Assembly: GCF_932526225.1 (NCBI RefSeq)
Contig: NC_064040.1
Span: 10,007,856 to 10,071,855 of the forward strand
DNA length: 64,000 nt
Source of the DNA: Nematostella vectensis
Taxonomy: Eukaryota > Cnidaria > Anthozoa > Actiniaria > Edwardsiidae
Direction of reading: 5' to 3'
The notes under the pieces were generated by a model. It had not been told where the DNA came from. It made no database searches and was given only the letters and a program-made list of their open reading frames with translations. Within the stretch, counting starts at the first letter, position 1, and each line of letters opens with the position of its first letter. Below, piece after piece: positions 1 to 12,000 of the stretch. The position numbers were made by a program, and so were the translations under genes.

Positions 1-3000
1 ATCCTTTGTAACAAACTTGTCGTCACACGTAGCAGTAAGTGGAAGCCGGATGTCCATGTCACCTTGGCTGCCTTTGAGGTGTTGTCTGGGCTGGCACAAC
101 TAAGCACCCAGCATCTGGGTAGGTGAATTTACAACAGTAAATAAGTTTTCAGCAGTGATGCCTTGACAGGGATAGCCTGACAGGAATAACACGACAGGTG
201 ATGTGACTGGGATAGCGTGACAATCGTAGCGTGACAGGGATATCGTGACAGGGGCATCGTGACAGAGATAGCGTGACAATCATAGCGTGACAGGGATATC
301 GTGGTAGGGATAATGTAACAGGAATAACTTGACAGGGATATCGTGACTGGAATAACACGACAGGTACAGTAATGTCACTAAGGGATAACGTTACAGGAAT
401 AACATGACAGGGGTAATGTGACAGGGATAGCATGACAATCATAGCGTGACAGGGATATCGTGACAGGGATAACGTTACAGGAATAACATGACAGGGGTAA
501 TGTGACAAGGATAGCATGACAATCATAGCGTGACAGGGGTAATGTGACAGGGATAATGTTACAGGAATAACATGACAGGGATCTTGTGGCAGGGATAGCA
601 TGACAATCATAGCGTGACAGGGATATCGTGACAGGGATAACGTTACAGGAATAACATGACAGGGGTAATGTGACAGGGATATCGTGACAGGGATAACGTT
701 ACAGGAATAACATGACAGGGGTAATGTGACAGGGATAGCATGACAATCATAGCGTGACAGGGATATCGTGACAGGGATTACGTTACAGGAATAACATGAC
801 AGGGGTAATGTGACAGGGATAGCATGATAATCATAGCGTGACAGGGGTAATGTGATAGGGATAACGTTACAGGAATAACATGAAAGGGGTAATGTGACAG
901 GGATAACATGATAGGGGTAATGTGACAGGGATAGCATGACAATCATAGCGTGACAGGAATATCGTGACAGGGATAACGTGCAGGGGTACCGTGATAATGT
1001 AACACATATTCTGGCTGTGAAAGGGATAATGTGATGGGAAAAGATAGGGAAGATGGTACAGACATTTCAGGGATAATATTACAATACCTGGTTCTCTGAT
1101 GCAGATAAAACCGAATGTAAAAGCACCATTCACTGGTTGTGTGATTATGTGACATATCAAGCCAACAAGCCAGCCACGCACCACTCACGTGACCTACACT
1201 CCATGATAGTGGCCGCCTTTCATTGCATCAAGACATGGATCATGTCTCACGCATGGCTAATGGATGCAGAGGTAAAAATTGTACCTCAAGTGTTGTAGAC
1301 ATTGCTAGAGTGGCCTCCAGAGTTTCCTGCTTTCCCTGCATGCCTGCCTTCCCATCCCCACTTTGCCATTCCCCCACCCACCCCATCCCCATTCCTCTAC
1401 TATGCAGAGTTTGCAGAAATGTCAGAGGTATTTTCCAAGAAACATTTGGTTACAGAAAGTGAATTTATGGTGTAACAAGGGGGATCTTGTCCCTGAAGAT
1501 TTGCTGTTTACATTTGTTTACAAGTTTGTTGCATCCCTGCCACCAACAATCCTTATTTCTGCATGAAATGTATTGTTGTCAATCAAGTACCCTTAACCAA
1601 TAAGTTCTCCGTGTGTGTCAATTAGTTTATTGTGTGTTTTTAAGGACTGTTTACAAGCGGTGATGGAGGTTGTAGAGCTTGGAATATCTGGGAGCAAGTC
1701 CAAGGGCCCTCAAGCGGTTAGTACTTAAGGGCCTGTGAGCACTAAATACTTAAAAGCCCTTGAGCGATAAGTACTTGAGGGCCCGCGAGCGGTAAGTACT
1801 TAAGGGCCCTTAAGCACTTGCGCAGGCGCCGATCATGGCTGCCACGATGTTTTTTGCGCTGTGTTTAATTTTGTGTATGATCGGTACTGTTCCTCATGAA
1901 AATCTCTCAATCAATGAAATGGATTCGTCTTCGCCGAAACGCCCAAGCCAACACCAGTTCGGGTTTTTTTGCACTGTTTTAAAGCCTTTGTCAGTCTTAT
2001 TGCGCTTGGCGCCATCAGGATTTCACCGATCGACGCGTTCCGTCACCAAGATATCAAAACATGGCTACACATCCCTAGCAATCCCAGGACATGATCCTCC
2101 GATAGATGTTACAATATTTATGGACATTTCTATAAATCACCGATTTCACCGATCGACGCGTTCCGTCACCAAGATATCAAAACATGGCTAGACATCCCTA
2201 GCAATCCCAGGACATGATCCTCCGATAGATGTTACAATATTTATGGACATTTCTATAAATCCTGGCCCAGAAATTCACTTAGATTATTCTTCGAGACCTG
2301 CTATGGATTTGCATACAGCTTCGTACACTAAAACAACACCAACATTCTCTCGTGAGCCCCTCTACAGTATTCGCCGCCAAATGAGAACAAGGAATCTGTT
2401 TCTGAAACCTGTTAATATCTCATTATTTCGCACACTAAAGCACCTGGGTATATTCAGATTCAGAGGGAAAAGAGCTGGAAAGAGGAAGAGATCTGAAGCT
2501 AATTTACAACTTGAGTTACAACTTCATGTCAACACCGCGATCTCAAGTGATCCTGGCCACAACCATTCTATTGTTCATGGAACTAAGCTTTGCGAGAACA
2601 ATAGCCAACACCTACCTGTGTTAATCACCACACGCCATTATTATTCGACCAGCGCCAACACTCATAATGCCAGGAACTCATCTAATCTCTTAAAAATAAA
2701 TACTTGAAAAATAACACCGGACAGTGCGCCTCGATTACACTTAGCTACTTGGAATATTCGTGCCATGAACAGGAAAGCTGCATCTATCTGTGATCTTGTC
2801 ATGTCCAAACGAATTGATGTCTTAGCCCTTGTGGAGACTTGGCTGACTGCTGAAAACAACTCTAAGTCTACCGTGGTTGATGACACAGGTACCCGGTTGC
2901 CTGTTCCTAACTGCTCAGATCCCACTGTTGCCGATGTAATAAACACTCTACGGGACCTCGACTTCATTCACCTACCGCGTGCTGGACGAGGTCGCGGCAT

Positions 3001-6000
3001 TGGTTTCTTTCTTAGAAAGGCTTTAAATGTTAAACCTAATACGTCGACTGTCTTTAAGGCTCTGGAATATGTTGATCTCTCTATAACTGCATCGAGCTCA
3101 TCGATGCGTCTAGTCACCGTTTATAGACCTCCACCGTCTAAAGTAAACAAGCTTACTCGAATGTTCTTTGAAATTAATTATAACAGGTGACTTTAATTTT
3201 CACATTGATCGCCCTGGTGACGCTGATGCTGTCAGAATGTTGGATATCCTCGATGCAGCTGGATTCGAGCAAAAGGTAGTAGGCCCTACGCACAGAAAAG
3301 ACCACACCCTTGACCTAGTTGTTGTGCGGGACGGCGACTTGTCAGTGCGCGGACGTCCTGAAATAATTGCATTCCCTAACTCTGTATCTGACCATAGTGC
3401 CATTATTTGTGATGTTGACATGCCAAAGCCATGTGCCTCCAGGAAAATACTGCATCGGCGTCCGTTACGGAAAATTAACTTCGACTCTTGGTGCAATGGC
3501 ATCAGGGATTCCGCCATCTACAGTTCTGCTCCGAGTGATGACTCTGACTGCAACGTCTTATGTGACCAGTATAACACTGTGCTAAACCACTTCATCGAGA
3601 AACATGCTCCTGTTCGCACTTTTTCAGTTACACTGCGACCCTATTCACCTTGGTATGATGATAGTCTTAGGTTATTGAAAAGACAGAAACGCAAAGCAGA
3701 ACGGAGATACGTTTCATCGAGATTAGAAATCCACCGCCAGATGTACTAAGAGAAGTGTAGAGCTGACAGCACTGCACTGAATGTAGCTAAGCGGAACTTC
3801 TACAAGGATCAAATATCTGGTTCCAATCAGACGCAGTTATTTCGTTTAATTGAGGGCCTTTTCAGGGTGAAGCCGGTTCCGTTGCTACCATCATATGAAT
3901 CCCCTCAAGTTCTTGCAGAAGATTTCATCTCATTTTTCACTACCAAGATTCAGCATTTAAAGGATAACCTACGATCATCGCCCCTGTAAACGATGGAGAT
4001 GTCAGTGATGCCAGCTCAGCCACAATGTGTGGCGTCATTCCCTGAGTTCTCTGCTGTATCAGTGAGTTATATACGTGAAATTTTACAACAACCCAAGCCT
4101 AAATCGTGCATATTAGATCCTGTGCCGACAAGTGTACTAAAACAATCCATTGATGCTATTGCCCCGGCCATCACTTCCATTGTCAACGCATCTTTGTCAT
4201 CTGGTGTTTTCCCTACCTCTCTCAAGGGTGGAGTGATCAACCCTTCCATCAAGAAGCAGTCTTGACCGCGAAGCATATCCAAGCTACCGACCGATTACAA
4301 ACGTTGCCTTCCTATCAAAAACACTTGAACGTGTCGCTGCTAACCAGACGATGAACTATCTCATCCCCAACGGCTTACTGGCTAAATTACAATCTGCTTA
4401 TCGCCCCTTCCACAGCACAGAGACTGCTCTTCTTCGCGTCTTTAATGACTATCTGACCGCTATTGACTGCCAACAGGAAGTAGTACTTGTTCTCATTGTT
4501 ATACTAGTTTCTCCTATACAGGTTTTACTAGGTTCTCATATACGGTTTTTAATTTGTGCTGCAGGATCCCGGATCTGATAATGAGGAACCAATGCTGAAA
4601 GGTGAGAGACGACATACTGTACAAACGTCACAGTGTGAACAACCTGACAGATATTGTATCAGGGGTAACAAGACGGAGATATCGTGACAGGGGTAACGTG
4701 GCAGGGATATCGCGACAGGGGTGACGTGACGGATAACGTGGCATTGATATCGTGTCAGGAGTAACGTGACCCGGATATCGTGACAGGGGTAACGTGACAG
4801 GGATAGCGTGACAATTATAACGTGGTTGATTGATTGATTAATTAGTTGATTGATTGATTGATTGATTGCCCCAGGCGACAAGGAGCTGAAGCCGGTGTCA
4901 TTCCGTGTACGAGCAGCAGCTGAAGGGCTTCTGACCTGCATCATGGAACACGTGGTAAGTGAGCCTTGTCCCAGGTTCCCACGCGAACTTTGTTGGCGTC
5001 ACGCAAAAGAGTTGATCGTGACTATTGCGTAACAATCCACAAAGACAGCAAAGGCGCTGTTTGGGTATAATAATGATAATAATAATAAAAATAATAGTTT
5101 ATTACGACACTCTCGCAGACAAAAGTCTGAATTACAGTGAAGGGTCATGCACGCCACTACTTTACGCAATATTACTGAAATCGCACACTAACAAAATTAT
5201 TAAACCTGTCTGTATTTCCTTGAAACCTATCGGTACGCATGTAGCCAGACCGGAGTGAGTAGCTATGGTTGACTTCTGTAGCTTTAGGAATGATATAGTT
5301 TAGAGGCGATATTTTCGCTTTGGTGACAAAACTCTCACAGAGGCTATCACGACGAGCAGATAAGGACATGAGCCCTGCATTAGTAAGAGCCGTGCAATAA
5401 TCAGTATGCGTGAAAATAATGCGCATCGCTCTCCTTTGCACCGCTTCCAGAAAATCTGATAGGAAAACTGGTAGACCTGCCCACACTGGTGCTGCATATT
5501 CTAGTACCGATCTTATCAACGCACAGTATATGCGGACTAAGTCATTAGACTGAACACCGGATTTTTTTAGTGATCTTAAGGCATATAACCGTTTGCTGGC
5601 CTTCTTAATAACGTACTCTACATGCACGTTCCACGTGAGGTCACTACTCAAGTGGACTCCAAGGATCATGTAACTGGAAATTCCTTTGTAGTCGTTGTGA
5701 TTGTTATCACGCAATGCGTGCAAGATACTGGCATCGACACGAACGCAAAAAAAAGACTGTTCTTATCTTGTGTTAAAAAATTCATAAAATGCAAAAGAAA
5801 TTGTGTATTGTTCTTGGACGTCAGTGAACGGTTAATACAAGTTTCACGAACCTTTTTACATACTTCAATTTCCCCTGACCTTCGGCTCGAGGTGGTAAAA
5901 CCGCTTTCATAAGACATCGCATAAATGCCAGCATATAGATAAATCTTAGAATTATTTGCCAGGTATTGTTGTAAAACGATAAAGTAATAACTATTTTAAA

Positions 6001-9000
6001 CTTTGAGCCGCATTTCGACGATTTTGACAATAGAGTTTGCTTAAAAGTTTGAAACAATTTGTAGACTTTCTATTTTAGCGCAGCGCTTAAATAGAGCCTC
6101 AATCTGATGTAGGCTTGGTTGTTTATGGGCCTTTAACACTTATCTTTCCGAGCTCAAACACAAATGTTGAGGTTTGGAGTGTTTGTGCGAGCTGCCTGAA
6201 AGTATCTAAGAATCTTGAATATCGATGAACTTGGCTGGTGATAAAGTGTGGCATAACAAATCCTGTATTTTTACTGAGTTCTAAACGATTTATATTTTGT
6301 CGTCCATCCAGGGAGCGTTCCCCCCACCCTGTGGTCCGGTTGCTCTGTCGTCGTTACTTGACGAGGAAGCTCTGCTTGCATATTCACGTGCAAACAAAGG
6401 ACTTGTGCACGTGAGTAGAGATGGACTTATTTATTTGTTACACCAATAAACAACTCACAGTAATCCAATACATTAAGAACATGTAAAACATTGCCATATT
6501 AGAAAGCGTTGCACTCAGGACACAGAACTCCACGTTCTGGGATCATCCTGATTAAACTCAATTCAAAGGGCGTGCATATAATATTCACATAACATACGTA
6601 AAAGAATGCAAGGAACTCTTAAGGCTCAGATTTTACAGAAGAATGTTCCACGGATAGCACACTCAAAAGCGTTGATAGGTTTTTGTCTGGCATTTCTTTA
6701 GTATGTAGCGTTTAAATTAGAAGACCTAGTGGCCCTGTTACCTAGTAACATTTGGTATTTTCGCTTGCAGAGCGAGCGCCGCTTTCGTTACTTCGTCTTG
6801 CGAGATAACCAGCTCATTTTAGGGCTTCTAGAAGATTCCCTCGAACCCAAAGGTCTGTAAATACATTGACAGTGATACGTGACAGTGATAACATGATAGG
6901 AATAACGTGACAGAGATAACGTGACAGAGATGTCGTGACAGGGATAATGTGACAGGAATATTATATACCATAAACTCGTAGTCTATAAATCCTCGACGAG
7001 CCAGGGATATAGTATTGACGGGAGTACCGTGACTAAGATAACGTGACACTGATAATGTGACAAGTTTGCGTGACATAATCAGTTGACCGGGATAACGTGA
7101 CAGGAATGTTGTGATAGGAATCATGTGATAGGAGAAACGTGACACGGATTGTGTGACACGAATAGCATGACTAGCATAGCGTGGCATTGATGTCATGAAA
7201 GGGACACCGTTCTGTGATATTCCCAAGTGCTTCAAGTTTACTTACGTTTGTTTATGTATTGTCGCAGATGTTCTTCCCACAGTCTCTGCGATCGTGCGGT
7301 CTCCGTCAGGTCGTCACGTGTGGACCATGCAACTCAGACACTTCTCTCGTAACAAACATGTACGTCTCCTGCGACTCAGACACTTCTCTCGCAAGAAACA
7401 CGTACATCTTATGCAACTCAGACACTTCTCTCGCAAGAAACACGTACTTCTCATACAACTCAGACACTTCTCTCGCAAGAAACACGTACTTCTCTTGAGA
7501 CTCAGACACTTCCCTCGCAACAAACACGCACGTCTCATGCAACTCAGACACTTCTCTCGCAAGAAACACGTACGTCTCATGAAACTCAGACACTTCTCGC
7601 GCAACAAACACGTACGTCTCATGCAACTCAGACACTTCTCATGCAACAAACACGTACATCTCATGAAACTCAGACACTTCTCGCGCAACAAACACGTACG
7701 TCTCATGCAACTTAGACACTTCTCTTGCAACAAACACGTACGTCTCATGCAACTCAGACACTTCTCATGCAACAAACACGTACCTCTCATACAACTCAGA
7801 CACTTCTCTCGCAACAAACACGTACGTCTTATGCAACTCAGACACTTCTCATGCAACAAACACGTACGTCTTATGCAACTCAGACACTTCTCTCGCAAGA
7901 AACACGTACTTCTCATACAACTCAGATACTTATCATGCAACATACGTACGTCTTATGCAACTCAGACACTTTTCATGCAACAAACACGTACGTCTCATGC
8001 AACTCAGACACTTCTCTCGCAAGAAACACGTACTTCTCATACAACTCAGATACTTATCATGTAACATACGTACGTCTTATGCAACTCAGACACTTTTCAT
8101 GCAACAAACACGTACGTATCATGTAACATAGATACTTCTCTCGCAACAAACACGTACTTCTCATGCAACTCAGATACTTCTCGCGCAACAAACACGTACT
8201 TCCCTTGAAACTTAGACACTTCTCATGCAACAAACACGTACGTCTCATGCAACTCAGACACTTCTCTCGCAAGAAACACGTACGTCTCATGCAACTCAGA
8301 CACTTCTCATGCAACAAACACGTACGTCTCTTGAAACTTAGACACTTCTCTTGCAACAAACACGTACGTCTCATGCAACTTAGACACTTCTCTTGCAACA
8401 AACACGTACGTCTCATGCAACTAAGACACTTCTCTCGCAAGAAACACTTACTTCTTATGCAACTCAGACACTTCTCTCGCAACAAACACGTACGTCTCAT
8501 GCAACATAGATACTTCTCTCGCAACGAACACGTACGTCTCATGCAACTCAGACACTTCTCTCGCAACAAACACGCACGTCTCATGCAACTTAGACACTTC
8601 TCTCGCAAGAAACACGTACTTCTCTTGAAACTCAGACACTTCTCTCGCAACAAACACGCACGTCTCATGCAACTCAGACACTTCTCTCGCAAGAAACACG
8701 TACGTCTCATGAAACTCAGACACTTCTCTCGCAACAAACACGTACGTCTCATGCAACTCAGACACTTCTCTCGCAACAAACACGTACGTCTCATGCAACT
8801 CAGACACTTCTCCCGTAACAAACACGTACGTCTCATGCAACTCAGATACTTCTCTCGCAACAAACACGTACGTCTCATGCAACTCAGATACTTCTCTCGC
8901 AAGAAACACGTACGTCTCATGCAACTCAGACACTTCTCTCGCAAGAAACACGTACGTCTCATGCAACTCAGACACTTCTTTTGCAACAAACACGCACGTC

Positions 9001-12000
9001 TCATGCAACTCAGACACTTCTCTCGCAAGAAACACGTACGTCTCATGCAACTCAGACACTTCTCTCGCAAGAAACACGTACTTCTCATGCAACTCAGACA
9101 CTTCTCTCGCAACAAACACGTACGTCTCATGCAACTCAGACACTTCTCGCGCAACAAACACGTACGTCTCATGCAACTTAGACACTTCTCTTGCAACAAA
9201 CACGTACGTCTCATGCAACTCAGACACTTCTCATGCAACAAACACATACGTCTCATGCAACTCAGACACTTCTCTCGCAACAAACACGTACGTCTCATGC
9301 AACTCAGACACTTCTCTCGCAACAAACACGCACGTCTCATGCAACTCAGACACTTCTCATGCAACAAACACACACGTCTCATGCAACTCAGACACTTCTC
9401 TCGCAACAAACACGCACGTCTCATGCAACTCAGACACTTCTCATGCAACATACGTACATCTTATGCAACTCAGACACTTCTCTCGCAACAAACACGCACG
9501 TCTCATGCAACTCAGACACTTCTCATGCGCAAGCGCGTGCTCTGGCAAAAACCAGAATCGTTGAATTGTTTGAGTAAACAGACGAAAGGCTGACTTTACT
9601 ATGTGAACAGCATTAAAACCATACCGTACAAAAGATGACAGATTTCTTTGATAATGAGGGATTCATAAAGTTTTCTTCTTAGCATTTGCCAAAATGTGAC
9701 AGTTCGCCGGTAAAAAGCCGCCATTTCAAAACAAAATGGCTGGTTTAACCGCGCGGTACTGGAACTAGTCTTGTGTTTTTGAGCACGGGCAGTACCTACC
9801 AGTCAAGTGTCAGCCTCCATTTTTACTTTTATTTCAGTCCCTTTTCAGGGTGTCATCTTTAGTACATAACAATGTCACGCTTCACGCGTCCACGTCGTCA
9901 CGTTTCACGTTGTTTACGGTTTTACGTGTCTTTCTGTTATAGGATCTCGTAGCTGCACACCTTGAAAATCCAGGCAGACCCTCGCCCCTTGCCCACCCAC
10001 CACAGGCTCGCATGAACACCAAGCACCGAAACTTCCCGGTATCCGCCGAGGCTGTGCCACTTGCACAAGCGTGGGTATCCTGTGTTATCCTATACGGAGG
10101 GGGGTCTGATAGTGTTTTATCTTTCGATACCCAAATACCCCGTTTTCTCGAGATTCGCGCAATCCTAGCGTCTACCTATGTGCCTGGATGTTGCCTGAGT
10201 GTTGCCTGGGTGTTGTTGTTGGTCAGGGTTCAGTTCAAATATACGGGGTGAAAAGGAAATCAACATAGTTTTAGTGTACTACATATTGTTGTTGTTCGGA
10301 TATGTTAGGAAGCTGATATGTTATGTTGACCGGTTTGTTTGTTTGCCGCAGTGATCGCAGTATTCCAGAGCTTGATAACATCTTGGACGAGAAACTGTGT
10401 GAAGTTCAGGACCACATGCGCACGCTGATGCAAAAACAGGTACACGTGTTCGACATGTTGATTGACAATTAGTACAAATTTTGTCAATTAGTGCAAATTT
10501 TTCAGGTCTGCAAATCACTGTGAGTTGAACAGAAATGCGTCCCCGATACACCATCGTCCTTCTTGACTTAGAATTGTCTTTTTAATACTTTTTACATCAG
10601 CGGGTACATGAGAAAATGGGAAAATAAGAACGCTATGACCCGAAAGTAAAATGGGCGACGAATTTGCCGACCGACAAGTCAAGTGATTTCTGACGCTTTC
10701 TGTTTAATTATAATTTGTTTCAAGTTTGTCGTATTGCACTTGGCTCATTCAATAACGTACCTGATTGACAGATGTCCTATGTGAAATTCGCTTGGGTATT
10801 TTTTCTTAGATTGACAGCCCATCAAACCCATTGTTGTTTTGATTGACAAGTTGATTCCTGTTTAGGCCGAGCATGAGAGTGTTGTCCAGGCCAAGGCAGA
10901 GAAAGAGATGTCCGAGCTGAAGTACCCAAGCGCAGACACCGAGAGCAAGCCCCCAAGGTACTTAAAGCCGCATTGTCACCAGTTTACTTCCGAAGGTCCG
11001 ACGGAAACCTCAACCGTTAAAAAACAAAAGAATCTATTAGAATCCGAGATATTTAACAGGCCATCCGATCTAAATTATCAATCACATCCTCAAAGAAACT
11101 TCCAATAAACACACTGCCTTCAATATTTTGAAATATTTTTCGCGTTTTCCGTTAAAAATTATCGGAGATTATTACGTAATCGACCGGAAGTAAACTGGTG
11201 ACAATGCGGCTTTTAGTAATCGACCGGAAGTAAACTGGTGATAATGCGGCTTTACGTAATTGACCGGAAGTAAACTGATGACAATGCGGCTTTAAGTAAT
11301 CGACCGGAAGTAAACTGGTGATAATGCGGCTTTACGTAATCGACCGGTAGTAAACTGGTAATAATGCGGCTTTACGTAATCTACCGGAAGTAAACTGGTG
11401 ATAATGCGGCTTTAAGTAATCGACCGGAAGTAAACTGGTGACAATGCGGCTTTAAGTAACCGACCGGAAGTAAACTGGTGATAATTCGGCTTTACGTAAT
11501 CGACCGGAAGTAAACTGGTGATAATTCGGCTTTATGTAATCGACCGGAAGTAAACTGGTGATAATTCGGCTTTACTTAATCGACCGGAAGTAAACTGGTG
11601 ACAGTGCGGCTTTATGTTATCGACCGGAAGTAAACTGGTGACAATGCGGCTTTAACATGTCCTGCGGCCCTCATTATGCACAGTTTTGCCGCGATTTTTT
11701 ATATTCTCTGAATTCCCGTCAATTCCCAAACCGCTCTCTGGCTTCCGTCATTCAAACTAACGGAATTGCATTTGGTGCTTTTGATTGGTCAGCGCTTTGC
11801 GGAGAGGTGGCGTGATTTGAAACCATTTCAGTGCTAGCCAATGGAAACGCTTCAAGGACTTTGAATGACGGAAGTCAGAAAATGGTTTAGTTACTCGAAA
11901 TCGCCGGCAGAATTCGTAGAAAATTTTAAACTGCAGTGACGTCCGTTTTGTTTCATTCTGAAATGGTGCACTATTTCATGCTCCAGAATAGAATGGATCT

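Noticed and set aside
149-946. 265-codon minus-strand frame
   Set aside because: Generated by the 14-bp minisatellite; repetitive SLSRYPCH-like sequence without homology.
5622-6057. Frames around 5.6-6.0 kb considered as more LINE coding sequence
   Set aside because: No LINE motif beyond 5735; amino-acid content looks random.
7195-9593. Long open frames on both strands (289, 476, 464, 259 codons) suggesting repeat proteins
   Set aside because: They follow from a stop-free 42-bp unit read in several frames on both strands. Only the exon 7268-7359 part is supported by homology.
11181-11655. Possible CRISPR-like array of 12 regular units
   Set aside because: Units are contiguous 40-bp repeats with no spacers, derived from a transposon end, in a eukaryotic intron.
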